Below are positions 1 through 7,569 of a DNA stretch of 64,000 nt, in pieces; within the stretch, counting starts at the first letter, position 1, and each line of letters begins with the position of its first letter. The DNA is from Halalkalibacter sp. APA_J-10(15) (GTDB lineage: Bacteria > Bacillota > Bacilli > Bacillales > Bacillaceae_D). Location: NCBI RefSeq assembly GCF_023017105.1, contig NZ_JALKEV010000021.1:1-64000 (forward strand), given 5' to 3'. The notes below the pieces were generated by a model. That model ran no database searches, was not told the DNA's origin, and saw nothing but the letters and a program-made list of their open reading frames with translations. A program made the position numbers and the translations under genes.

Positions 1-112
1 GTGGCGATAGCGAAGAGGTCACACCCGTTCCCATGCCGAACACGGTCGTTAAGCTCTTCTGCGCCGATGGTAGTTGGGGGCTTCCCCCTGTGAGAGTAGG
101 ACGTTGCCGGGC
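1..112 (+). rRNA. rrf: 5S ribosomal RNA (5' end cut by window edge)
   Basis: The sequence matches the Bacillus 5S rRNA almost base for base, from the gtggcgatagcgaagagg segment through the cccgttcccatgccgaacac core to gagagtaggacgttgccggg. Only a few 5' bases are missing because the window starts inside the gene. It is the last gene of an rRNA operon read into the window and is followed directly by an intrinsic terminator. Confidence 0.97.
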
Positions 113-120
113 GAACAAGT

Positions 121-146
121 ACAATCCAGTAGGATTGTGCTTTTTT
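121..146 (+). terminator. Intrinsic terminator of the rRNA operon
   Basis: A 7-bp stem (ACAATCC / GGATTGT) with an AGTA loop is followed by gcttttttat. It lies a few bases after the 5S 3' end. The remaining bases up to 398 hold no gene or clear signal that I can support. Confidence 0.9.
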
Positions 147-398
147 ATGTGTACAAATGGTTAAGCACGAGGCGCAGAAGAGCTCTGGGATATTAAGCTC
201 TCAAGCTGAATAAAACTTAAAATTGTACATTTTCGAACCTAAAATAACTCGAAGAACTCTGCCTGCTATTCTGTTTTTTAATGGAGGGAGCTTTAAAAAG
301 TTCTGATTTGTGTTACGGTGATTGTTGAAGGGGGCGTAACTTTATCATTATTGTTCGCCCCAACTGACGTGTTTGATAAGCGTAGTCATTAATTGTAT

Positions 399-869
399 TT
401 AATTGGCTGAATGCTCAACTATCTGTTTTGTAGGTACGTTAAGACGATTCCATAGGTTGGCTGTAGCTAACCCAACAATAAGAGTAGCTAACGCCTGTTC
501 ATCATAGTATTTTGTAGCTTCGTTATAGACTTCATCAGGCACAGGGTCTGTTTGATCGCTAAGTTGGGTAACTGCTTCGCTAAGAGCTAGAGCAGCTCGT
601 TCAGCATCGTTAAAGTGTCGTGTTTCACGCCATGCTGCAACAGTGAGGAGGCGGTTTGTTGTTTCGCCTGCTGCAAGCGCATTACGTGAATGGAGGTCAA
701 CGCATACGCTGTCCCTATTGATTTGACTTACCCGAAGGTAGGAAAGGAAGAGAGTCTTACTCGGAATACCGGTCTTCTCTGCGGATGAAAACAAGGCTTT
801 ACCTAAGGATTGTAAGACTTGATTTACATCGGGTATGATCGTTACGGGATTATTCATTCTTGATTGCAT
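399..869 (-). CDS. Carboxymuconolactone decarboxylase (AhpD-like) family protein, ECF41 target
   Basis: The 156-residue protein has the family core 'CVDLHSRNALAAGE' (residues 56-69) followed by the helix 'LLTVAAWRETRHFNDAERAALALSEAVT', typical of small alkylhydroperoxidase-like CMD proteins. Family members usually carry a C-x-x-C pair before the D-x-H. Here the aligned segment reads R-D-S-V-C, so only Cys56 remains and the first cysteine is Asp53, which makes classical thiol peroxidase chemistry doubtful. The start has a good AAAGGAG eight bases upstream. It is divergent from an ECF41-type sigma factor and carries a matching promoter, so it is probably that sigma factor's regulon member (compare ydfG in Bacillus). 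The substrate is unknown. Confidence 0.85.
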   Translation of the reverse strand: MQSRMNNPVTIIPDVNQVLQSLGKALFSSAEKTGIPSKTLFLSYLRVSQINRDSVCVDLHSRNALAAGETTNRLLTVAAWRETRHFNDAERAALALSEAVTQLSDQTDPVPDEVYNEATKYYDEQALATLIVGLATANLWNRLNVPTKQIVEHSAN

Positions 870-922
870 ATAAAAAACTCCTTTGTTTTTTATTGGAGCT
901 ACAACCTGCCCCTTTACTACAA

Positions 923-950
923 TGACGTATCAAATATCAGGAATGTGACA
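923..950 (-). promoter_or_regulatory. ECF41-type promoter for the CMD gene
   Basis: On the minus strand TGTCACA (950-944) and CGTCA (927-923) are separated by exactly 16 nt. This matches the ECF41 promoter pattern TGTCACA-N16-CGTC that I recall from the literature. It points into the CMD-family gene. Confidence 0.75.
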
Positions 951-986
951 AATCTTCAAAAGCTCGTAAATAAAAATTAAATATTT

Positions 987-1014
987 TGTCACATCAGTAA
1001 AGTTTAATCCGTCA
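987..1014 (+). promoter_or_regulatory. ECF41-type promoter for the sigma factor gene (autoregulation)
   Basis: TGTCACA (987-993), 16 nt, then CGTCA (1010-1014) on the plus strand. It is the mirror image of the promoter for the divergent CMD gene, with the same spacer length. It lies 40 nt before the sigma factor start, so the sigma factor probably drives itself. Confidence 0.75.
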
Positions 1015-1053
1015 TAATTTATAAAGGCTAAATTTATTAAAGGAATTGATACA

Positions 1054-1914
1054 ATGAGCGAACATGAATGGATAGCGGAGCAATTCGAAGTACATAGGAA
1101 CCATATGAAGGAGGTTGCTTACCGAATGCTTGGGTCATTGAATGACGCGGAGGATGCGGTACAGGAAACATGGTTTCGACTCAGTCGTTCTAATATGAAC
1201 AGTATTGATAACTTGAGAGGATGGCTGACCACAGTTGTTTCACGGGTATGTCTCGATATGCTACGATCTCGAAAATCAAGAAAAGAGGAATCAATTGAAA
1301 CGCAATTGCCTGATATGATCACTAACCATCAGGCTAGAATTGATCCTGAATTTGAAACCGTGCTAGCTGAATCTGTCGGTCAAGCACTATTAGTCGTGCT
1401 TGACTCTCTGAATCCGTCAGAAAGAATTGCGTTTGTTCTACATGATATATTTGGTATCCCTTTCATTGATATTGCTTCTATTGTAGGGAAATCTGAGACA
1501 GCAACTAGGAAACTGGCGAGCCGCGCACGTCGAAGGGTTAAAGGGGTGAAAGAAACGACTGTTGAACAAGATAGGCAAGGTGAACTTATCAATGCTTTTC
1601 TTACGGCGGCCTATTCAGGTGATTTTGAAACGTTGATAGCGGCACTTGATCCGGATGTTGTGCTCTATGATGATCGAAAAGGAGCAATCAAAGTAACCCG
1701 TGGTGCAAAGGCATTGGCAAAGCAAGTGTTAGGACGTGCACAGTCTGCTCAAATAGCCATTGTAAATGGGTCAGTTGGTGTCATTGTAGCACCTAGAGGA
1801 ATGCTGCTTTATGTACTTACATTTATCATTTCAAATGGAAAGATTACTAAAATTGACTTGGTCTCCTCTCCTGCACGTATCGAACAACTTGATCTGAAAG
1901 TGTTTAGGAGCTAG
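1054..1914 (+). CDS. ECF41-family RNA polymerase sigma factor (SigJ-like) with SnoaL-like C-terminal extension
   Basis: This 286-residue protein has a sigma-70 region 2 (about residues 12-75, with 'DAEDAVQETWFRL') and region 4 (about 115-163, 'LNPSERIAFVLHDIFG' and the helix-turn-helix 'FIDIASIVGKSETATRK'). Roughly 115 further residues form a SnoaL/NTF2-like domain. That extra domain defines the ECF41/SigJ group, whose activity is tuned by the extension rather than by a classical anti-sigma factor. No anti-sigma gene is present here. The gene is divergent from a CMD-family gene, the usual ECF41 partner type. The start has AAAGGA upstream. A terminator follows at 1945. Confidence 0.93.
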   Translation: MSEHEWIAEQFEVHRNHMKEVAYRMLGSLNDAEDAVQETWFRLSRSNMNSIDNLRGWLTTVVSRVCLDMLRSRKSRKEESIETQLPDMITNHQARIDPEFETVLAESVGQALLVVLDSLNPSERIAFVLHDIFGIPFIDIASIVGKSETATRKLASRARRRVKGVKETTVEQDRQGELINAFLTAAYSGDFETLIAALDPDVVLYDDRKGAIKVTRGAKALAKQVLGRAQSAQIAIVNGSVGVIVAPRGMLLYVLTFIISNGKITKIDLVSSPARIEQLDLKVFRS

Positions 1915-1944
1915 AGGATGTAATCGGAAAACAATAGAGGGATG

Positions 1945-1976
1945 AAAAGCTTGCTCTTAAAGGGCAAGCTTTTTAA
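1945..1976 (+). terminator. Intrinsic terminator after the sigma factor gene
   Basis: The stem AAAAGCTTGC / GCAAGCTTTT, extended by a wobble and a G-C pair, closes a short loop and runs into a T-rich tract. Confidence 0.8.
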
Positions 1977-1992
1977 TAACCAATAATAATAA

Positions 1993-2100
1993 ATGAGGCT
2001 TATATCTTCGCTTCTCATTTTAAGTTTATTGTTAGTTTGCTCGCTCATCTATTTTGTATTTGCTTATAAGTTAGGAAGAATAGACAGAGCTACTGATTGA
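1993..2100 (+). CDS. Possible 35-residue single-pass membrane peptide (weak call)
   Basis: An ATG-started frame of 35 codons ends at the TGA at 2098. The predicted peptide begins MRLISSLLILSLLLVCSL and is almost entirely one hydrophobic helix with a short charged tail. No convincing Shine-Dalgarno sequence precedes it, so it may be chance or a fragment of a lost gene. I do not recognise it. Confidence 0.22.
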   Translation: MRLISSLLILSLLLVCSLIYFVFAYKLGRIDRATD

Positions 2101-2143
2101 AAATCCAAATAAACAAACGTAGTGAGCATAAGCAAAAAAGTGC

Positions 2144-2157
2144 TATTGCCGGAAAAA
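2144..2157 (+). promoter_or_regulatory. Candidate operator: 14-nt motif shared with the binding-protein gene
   Basis: TATTGCCGGAAAAA occurs here upstream of the AraC-type regulator and again, identical over 14 nt, at 5627-5640 upstream of the lipoprotein gene. An exact 14-mer in both control regions of one cluster suggests a binding site, possibly for the regulator encoded next to it. That assignment is inference. Confidence 0.45.
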
Positions 2158-2201
2158 AACGTTCATTATATGATTGAAAGAGATATATTAAAAAAGGAGA
2201 G

Positions 2202-4727
2202 GTGACAAAGAAAAAGAAGACCCTGGTCGAAATCGAAACCTCTGACATTAACAGGATTGTTAATGAAACAGGCTTTTACAATACAACTTTTCTAGTGTAC
2301 TATAGTAGAAAAGAAAGGGCTTACAAAAAGCAGATTTCGTATAAAATCGGGGGAATTGAGTTGATCAAAAATCTCAAACATTCTCAGAGAAATAAGTTTG
2401 GATGGAAGAGTCAATATTTCAGAAAGAATTTCATACTCATTCTCTTCATTACATTTATTCCGGGACTGATGATTGGATTAGGGATTTATTGGTTTGGAGT
2501 GAATGAAGTAGAAGATTCATTAAAAGAAATGCATGAAAATCAAATATTTGAAAGGGCGCAAAATATAGGTGATCAATTTGACTATTTGGAAAAGTCCCTT
2601 TCTCATTGGGCATACGATCCACGGTTTAATTCTTCATTACTAAATTTAAATTATGTGGTTGAATTTCAGGAGACACGTGATATTGTTCAAACCTTACATG
2701 TCCTGCAAGGATCACATCCACTCATTGATCATGTAGAGTTATTTGTGGACTCGGCTGTTCCTGTGCTATTTAGTCCCCATTATAATGTGTTAGAGGCCGA
2801 TGAATACGAGTTCTATCAGTCGATATTAGAACAGCATAAAAATATGAGTTGGAACCGTCTTTATAGCATACCAGAGGAATCAAATATTGAGGATCCACAA
2901 CCACTTGTGCTGATTCATAGCATCCCTGGAAATAGTAACGCTCCTTTTGGTTCGATTATTGTAACGTTAGACCGTCAGAAAGTGGCTGATCTTATTAAAA
3001 CGTTAACACCTTACAATGAAGGGGCTACTTTCCTATTAAATGATGCGGATCGAGTGCTAGTATCTGAGAATAGTACAGAGGAGGCTTCATTCGTAAGTAG
3101 TTTGAGGGATAGTGTGTTAGAGAAGGCAGAGTTAGATCAGGAGGGTTCTTTTGTATTTAGTGATCAAGATGAGACATACTCTGTTTCGTATGGAACGATG
3201 AGAAGGATGGATTCGGAATGGACCTATGTTTCAGCAGCGCCGATGTCTTCTATAACTTCTCCAATTGTAATTGTTTCGACGATGATTATCTCAGTTAGCT
3301 TAATCGGATTATTATTTGCTCTTATCCTATCATGGGTTGCATCTAAAACGATTTATAGTCCTATTGCTAAGCTAGTTAAAGTGTTAGATAAAGATTCCAA
3401 ATGGACTGATCATAATCATAAAGATGAATTTAAAGTAATCGAAAATCAATTTAAAGAAATGTCGATGGAAAGTCAATCATTAGAAAACCGTTTAACGACT
3501 CAATTGCCACAATTAAAAAATAGCTTTCTATTACAATTAATTCAAGGCTACTTGTATCATTACAAAGAAGAAGAACTAAAAGAACGAATGCAAAATTACG
3601 GTTGGGAGTTAGATGCTCATCAATTTGTTGTCATGGATATTCAAGTGTTAGGGTTAAATGAGTCAAAAACGACGATTATGAAGCAAGATGAGAGCCTAGT
3701 TGCTTTTGCTTTAACGAATATTACTGAGGAAGTGTCTCTAGATTATTTTGAGCAATGTAATGTTATCAATTTCTATGATTTGTCTGCAGTTCTTCTTATC
3801 GTATATCCCATTCATAGTGAGGTAAGAAAGAGCTTACATGAATTCTCGAATCAAGTTATGGATGTTCTTAACCGCGTTTTAAAAAGACAAATTACGATTA
3901 CGATTAGTCAGCCAACAGAAAGCATTAAGCGCATTCCTTATTTGTTTGAAGATGTTCGGAAAGGAAAACGCTACAGAAATTTTGAAAAAGAAAATCAAGT
4001 TATTGATCTTGAAACATTTGAAACAGCCAATGATATAAGTCAACTGCACTATCCTTTTGAAATCGAGAAGGAAATTCTACAAGCGATTCGGATGGGACAG
4101 ATTAATGAATCAGAGCAGCTTATTCGAGAGTTTATTCAAGAGCTGAAGGGTAAGGGTGTTAAAGAGATTAATATCCAACCTTGCATTACGCAGTTGTTTG
4201 GAAGTGTCCAGCATGAGATTTTGCACTCTAGTATTCACCCGTATGATCTTTTCCAAGGGAAAAATATGTATGAAGAAATTTCGCATATTGGAGATCCTGA
4301 ACAAATGATTAATTGGTTAACAGTTGAAGTCATTACTCCATTTGTTAAAGCGTTAGAAGGCAAAGTAAACATTGAGATGAAGCAGCTTGTCGAAAAGGTG
4401 TGCACGTATATTAAAGAGCAATATATGGAGGATATTTCTTTAGAAAGCTGTGCAGAGGAAGTTCATACAAACCCGTATACTTTAAGTAAAGCGTTTAAAA
4501 AAATAATGGGTGTTAATTTCATTGATTATGTAACAAAATTAAGGATCGAGAAAGCGAAGGAATTACTTTTAAATACGAATATGAAAATGAATGATATAGC
4601 AGAACAAGTAGGATATCGACATAGTTATTTTAATCGTATTTTTAAAAAGCATATAGGCATCCCACCTAGTCAATATCGAAAGCAGAGGGTAAATGACTCT
4701 ATCCAAGATGGCACCGAACGAAAATAA
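2202..4727 (+). CDS. Membrane-anchored AraC-family regulator with extracytoplasmic sensor (YesN/YtdP type)
   Basis: The protein has a membrane helix (about residues 77-98), a large extracytoplasmic sensor region, a second helix (about 353-380), a HAMP-like linker and a C-terminal AraC DNA-binding domain with two helix-turn-helix motifs (about 733-830, 'MNDIAEQVGYRHSYFNRIF' being the second). Such regulators typically sit beside CUT1 sugar transporters and YesL proteins, as here. The GTG at 2202 has a badly spaced GGAG. A TTG at 2361, preceded by GGGGGA, would remove 53 residues and is the more plausible start. Those 53 residues themselves resemble an AraC helix-turn-helix (see findings). The downstream yesL-like gene follows after 15 nt. 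Confidence 0.88.
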   Translation: MTKKKKTLVEIETSDINRIVNETGFYNTTFLVYYSRKERAYKKQISYKIGGIELIKNLKHSQRNKFGWKSQYFRKNFILILFITFIPGLMIGLGIYWFGVNEVEDSLKEMHENQIFERAQNIGDQFDYLEKSLSHWAYDPRFNSSLLNLNYVVEFQETRDIVQTLHVLQGSHPLIDHVELFVDSAVPVLFSPHYNVLEADEYEFYQSILEQHKNMSWNRLYSIPEESNIEDPQPLVLIHSIPGNSNAPFGSIIVTLDRQKVADLIKTLTPYNEGATFLLNDADRVLVSENSTEEASFVSSLRDSVLEKAELDQEGSFVFSDQDETYSVSYGTMRRMDSEWTYVSAAPMSSITSPIVIVSTMIISVSLIGLLFALILSWVASKTIYSPIAKLVKVLDKDSKWTDHNHKDEFKVIENQFKEMSMESQSLENRLTTQLPQLKNSFLLQLIQGYLYHYKEEELKERMQNYGWELDAHQFVVMDIQVLGLNESKTTIMKQDESLVAFALTNITEEVSLDYFEQCNVINFYDLSAVLLIVYPIHSEVRKSLHEFSNQVMDVLNRVLKRQITITISQPTESIKRIPYLFEDVRKGKRYRNFEKENQVIDLETFETANDISQLHYPFEIEKEILQAIRMGQINESEQLIREFIQELKGKGVKEINIQPCITQLFGSVQHEILHSSIHPYDLFQGKNMYEEISHIGDPEQMINWLTVEVITPFVKALEGKVNIEMKQLVEKVCTYIKEQYMEDISLESCAEEVHTNPYTLSKAFKKIMGVNFIDYVTKLRIEKAKELLLNTNMKMNDIAEQVGYRHSYFNRIFKKHIGIPPSQYRKQRVNDSIQDGTERK

Positions 4728-4742
4728 AGGAGGGGAATGCAA

Positions 4743-5402
4743 ATGAACCAAGGGTCGATGAGTGGATTTATTACGTATTTTTACCGGTTTGGTGATTATT
4801 TTATGGTTCTTTTATATGTCAATTTGTTGTGGATTTGCTTTACTCTTCTTGGTGGTATTATTTTTGGATGGGCACCGAGTACAACAGCTATGTTTGCAGT
4901 GCTACGAAAAAGAATTATGGAGAAAAATGAACCGATTTTTTCGGAATTTTGGAAGGTGTATCGTCAAGAATTTTTAAGAACAAATGGTTTAGGGTTTATC
5001 GCTCTAGTAGTAGCTTATATTCTGGCTGTAAATATTCAATATTTTGCAGTAGAGACAGCTTGGTTGTTCGTTGCTGTACGTTATATGATAATCGCGATTA
5101 TGATTATTACGGCCATTATGCTACTGTATGTATTTCCCTTACTCGTCCATTATGAAACGACGTTATATAATCATATAAAAAATTCATTGTTTTTAACAAT
5201 TTACCAGCCGATTCGAACAGTTGTGACCGTTGGATTATGTTTATTAGTTGTCCAAATACTTGCGATCTTCCCAGTCTTTATTCCATTCTTTGGGGTAAGC
5301 TTGTTTGCCTTCGTTGTCATGTGGACGACCTACTATACGTTCCGTCATGTGGAAAGAAGGCAAAAGGAAATACAGGCAGAATTAGAGAATCAAGAAGCGT
5401 AA
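4743..5402 (+). CDS. YesL-like (DUF624) membrane protein
   Basis: The protein of about 219 residues has several hydrophobic helices (near 20-45, 75-95, 105-130, 155-195) and the family-typical early segment 'WICFTLLGGIIFGWAPSTTAMFAVLR'. Members of this family are encoded beside CUT1 carbohydrate ABC transporters and AraC-type regulators, as here. Their biochemical role is not established. The second of two nearby ATGs is chosen because AAGGAGGGG is then seven bases upstream. The first ATG at 4737 would leave almost no spacing. It is co-transcribed with the regulator and followed by a hairpin. Confidence 0.88.
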   Translation: MNQGSMSGFITYFYRFGDYFMVLLYVNLLWICFTLLGGIIFGWAPSTTAMFAVLRKRIMEKNEPIFSEFWKVYRQEFLRTNGLGFIALVVAYILAVNIQYFAVETAWLFVAVRYMIIAIMIITAIMLLYVFPLLVHYETTLYNHIKNSLFLTIYQPIRTVVTVGLCLLVVQILAIFPVFIPFFGVSLFAFVVMWTTYYTFRHVERRQKEIQAELENQEA

Positions 5403-5410
5403 GTGAACTT

Positions 5411-5455
5411 GCATGATTTAGTTGGGGGAAATGCCCAATTGGATCATGCTTATTT
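5411..5455 (+). terminator. Hairpin after the YesL-like gene, weak terminator
   Basis: A 16-nt imperfect stem (GCATGATTTAGTTGGG with CCCAATTGGATCATGC) begins a few bases after the stop, but the T-tract is poor. The gap of about 380 nt up to the next gene otherwise holds the 14-nt shared motif and a cre-like site. I see no real gene on either strand. Confidence 0.5.
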
Positions 5456-5626
5456 AAATGAATGATGCTATCAAAAATGTACGATAACCTTTGTTAATCA
5501 ACGATAAAATGTTGCTGTAATAGCAGTGCAAAAATGTAGTAAAAAACAAAAATATGATAAGAAAGGGCTTACAAAGCTGATTTAGTGCGGGTTTTACTAC
5601 TTTTAAAAAAGTAACCAAGAAATGAA

Positions 5627-5640
5627 TATTGCCGGAAAAA
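5627..5640 (+). promoter_or_regulatory. Second copy of the TATTGCCGGAAAAA motif
   Basis: It is identical to the 14-mer at 2144-2157. It lies 141 nt upstream of the lipoprotein start and directly abuts a cre-like sequence, so it is well placed for substrate-specific control. Confidence 0.45.
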
Positions 5641-5654
5641 TGTAAGCGTTTTAT
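5641..5654 (+). promoter_or_regulatory. Candidate cre site (CcpA catabolite control)
   Basis: TGTAAGCGTTTTAT fits the Bacillus cre consensus TGWAANCGNTNWCA at 12 of 14 positions, differing only in the last two. A cre in front of a carbohydrate uptake gene is expected. This is inferred from the sequence only. Confidence 0.45.
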
Positions 5655-5781
5655 ATTTGGTGTGAACCAAGAGCTGTTGGATGTGTAGCTAGTAACCAAT
5701 AAGAGGGGGACACTAGTCGATAAATCATTTTTGCTCATCATTATGGTTCAAAAAATCTAATGTAATCATAAGGAGGAACAA

Positions 5782-7341
5782 ATGAAAAAATCACTACGTT
5801 TATTAGTACCGTTTTTCGCTTTCATACTATTAGTAGCACTTATTGGATGTAGTAATGATGCAAGTCAAGATGCAAGTGATGATTCGGGTGATTCAACTGA
5901 AGATACTGCCGAAGGTACAGAGGATATTTCTGAAGAAAGAATGGAAGTAACCATTATGTCGACGGCTTTTGCTCCAGATCCTGTAGATAGTGATAGTCCT
6001 GCTTTACAAGCCATTGAAGATTATACAAATATGGATATTAATCTCCAATTGGTCGCGAATGCCAATTACGATGACCGTTTTAATGTAACGTTGGCATCAG
6101 GTGATCTTCCTCATATTATGATGGCTTCAAAATCAGCAAGCTTTATTAATGCAGCTAGAGACGGCGCATTTTGGGATATAACGGATTATTTAGACGACTA
6201 TGATAATCTAAGTCAAGCAAATGATATTGTTCTAAATAATATTTCAGTAGATGGGCGAATTTATGGTGTGTATCGTGCAAGACCATTAGGAAGAAATGCA
6301 GTAACGATTAATAAAGAATGGTTAGATAATTTAGGATTAGATATTCCTCAAACGATTGATGAGTTCTATGAAGTGTTGAGAGCGTTTACGTATGATGATC
6401 CGAACCAATCGGGTGAAGATGATACGTATGGAATGGTCGTATCTGAATGGCATGGTCCTTGGGATGTGATGCAATTATGGTTTGACGTTCCAAATGTGTG
6501 GGGCTTTGATGAAAATGGTGAATTGCAACCAGACTTTATGTTTGATGAATATATGGATGCGTTAAATTTCTTTAAAAAGGTCTATGATGAAGGATTAGTA
6601 AACGAAGACTTTGCAGTAATGGATTCAGGACAATGGTTTGATCCGCTTGTTAATGGTACAGCAGGTGTCGTAGTGGACGTTGCTGACCAAGCAAACCGCT
6701 TACAAAATCAAATAACGGAAAATTATACAGACGATGAAATCATATTAGATGTATTTGGTGCGGTTGAAGGCCCTAATGGATTCCGAAGTAAGCCGACACC
6801 TGGATATCATGGAATGTTAGCGATTTCAACAACGTCTGTCCAAACAGAAGATGAGTTACGTCGTGTTTTGCAGTTCTTAAATGACTTAAATGATGAAGAA
6901 CCACAAAATTTATCCTACAACGGTATCGAAGGTGTTCATCATGAGGTTGTCGATGGAGAATTAGTAATTACGTCTCAGCAAGATGGTGGAGAATTATTTG
7001 ATAAAGAGGTTCGTGATTTGAATCAATTCCAAATGGGTATTCCTGAAGACAGATTCCTAGTTGGTCCTCAAACAGCACTACAAGAGAAGGCTGATCAAGT
7101 GATGGAAGAAAACTTAGACATTGTCGTTCCAAACCCTGCTGAACCATTAGTTTCACCGACTTATACAGAAAGAGGAACACAATTAGATAATATTATTGAG
7201 GATGCTCGAATTATGTATATCGTTGGTCAAATCGACGAGGCTGGCTTACAAGAGGAAATTGAATTATGGTTACGTTCTGGCGGTACTGAGTATATTGAAG
7301 AAATTAATGAAGCTTACCAAATTGCGCAAGATGCACAATAA
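5782..7341 (+). CDS. Lipoprotein sugar-binding protein of a CUT1 ABC transporter
   Basis: The 519-residue protein starts with a lipoprotein signal peptide: basic N-terminus, hydrophobic core and lipobox L-I-G-C with Cys23. A Ser/Asp/Glu-rich linker follows, then a family-1 extracellular solute-binding fold (LplA/YtcQ-like, for example 'YGVYRARPLGRNAVTINKEWLDNLGL'). It should capture an oligosaccharide outside the membrane and pass it to the two permeases encoded next. A good AAGGAGG precedes the ATG. A strong terminator between this gene and the permeases probably keeps binding protein in excess over membrane components. The neighbouring hydrolases suggest a uronate-containing oligosaccharide. 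Confidence 0.93.
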   Translation: MKKSLRLLVPFFAFILLVALIGCSNDASQDASDDSGDSTEDTAEGTEDISEERMEVTIMSTAFAPDPVDSDSPALQAIEDYTNMDINLQLVANANYDDRFNVTLASGDLPHIMMASKSASFINAARDGAFWDITDYLDDYDNLSQANDIVLNNISVDGRIYGVYRARPLGRNAVTINKEWLDNLGLDIPQTIDEFYEVLRAFTYDDPNQSGEDDTYGMVVSEWHGPWDVMQLWFDVPNVWGFDENGELQPDFMFDEYMDALNFFKKVYDEGLVNEDFAVMDSGQWFDPLVNGTAGVVVDVADQANRLQNQITENYTDDEIILDVFGAVEGPNGFRSKPTPGYHGMLAISTTSVQTEDELRRVLQFLNDLNDEEPQNLSYNGIEGVHHEVVDGELVITSQQDGGELFDKEVRDLNQFQMGIPEDRFLVGPQTALQEKADQVMEENLDIVVPNPAEPLVSPTYTERGTQLDNIIEDARIMYIVGQIDEAGLQEEIELWLRSGGTEYIEEINEAYQIAQDAQ

Positions 7342-7355
7342 GTAGATTAAAAAAG

Positions 7356-7383
7356 AGCAGGAGGTAACACCTCCTGCTTTTCT
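7356..7383 (+). terminator. Intrinsic terminator between binding protein and permeases
   Basis: A perfect 10-bp stem (AGCAGGAGGT / ACCTCCTGCT) with a 3-nt loop is followed by ttttctt. Its position inside the transport cluster suggests partial read-through that sets subunit ratios. Confidence 0.9.
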
Positions 7384-7436
7384 TAAAAGATAAAGGTTTA
7401 TAACATTTTTAATCATTTAATCAAGATAGGTAAGCT

Positions 7437-7558
7437 TTAAGTGGGTGCGCGGGAGTCGTCGGCTACGCTCGCTCTACGTTCAGAAATGCTCAAACTCTTG
7501 TAACGGCTCAGCACGACGGAATTAAGAAAATATCGCTGTGCGGTTTTTCTTATAGAAA
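7437..7558 (+). repeat. Dispersed intergenic repeat, copy A (R1 family)
   Basis: This stretch shares blocks with 61068-61212: AAGTGG..CGCGGGAG.CGTCGGCT.CGCTCG, then CTCAAAC.CTTGTAACGGCT, AGCACGACG and AATTAAGAAA, ending in a TTTTTCTTA hairpin. A more diverged third copy is at 25548-25646. It is non-coding and sits directly before the first permease gene. Confidence 0.7.
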
Positions 7559-7569
7559 GGAGAAGGAAA

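Noticed and set aside
5454-5741. Minus-strand 95-codon frame in the gap before the lipoprotein gene
   Set aside because: No ribosome-binding site, low-complexity A+T-driven translation, and it covers the regulatory motif and cre-like site.
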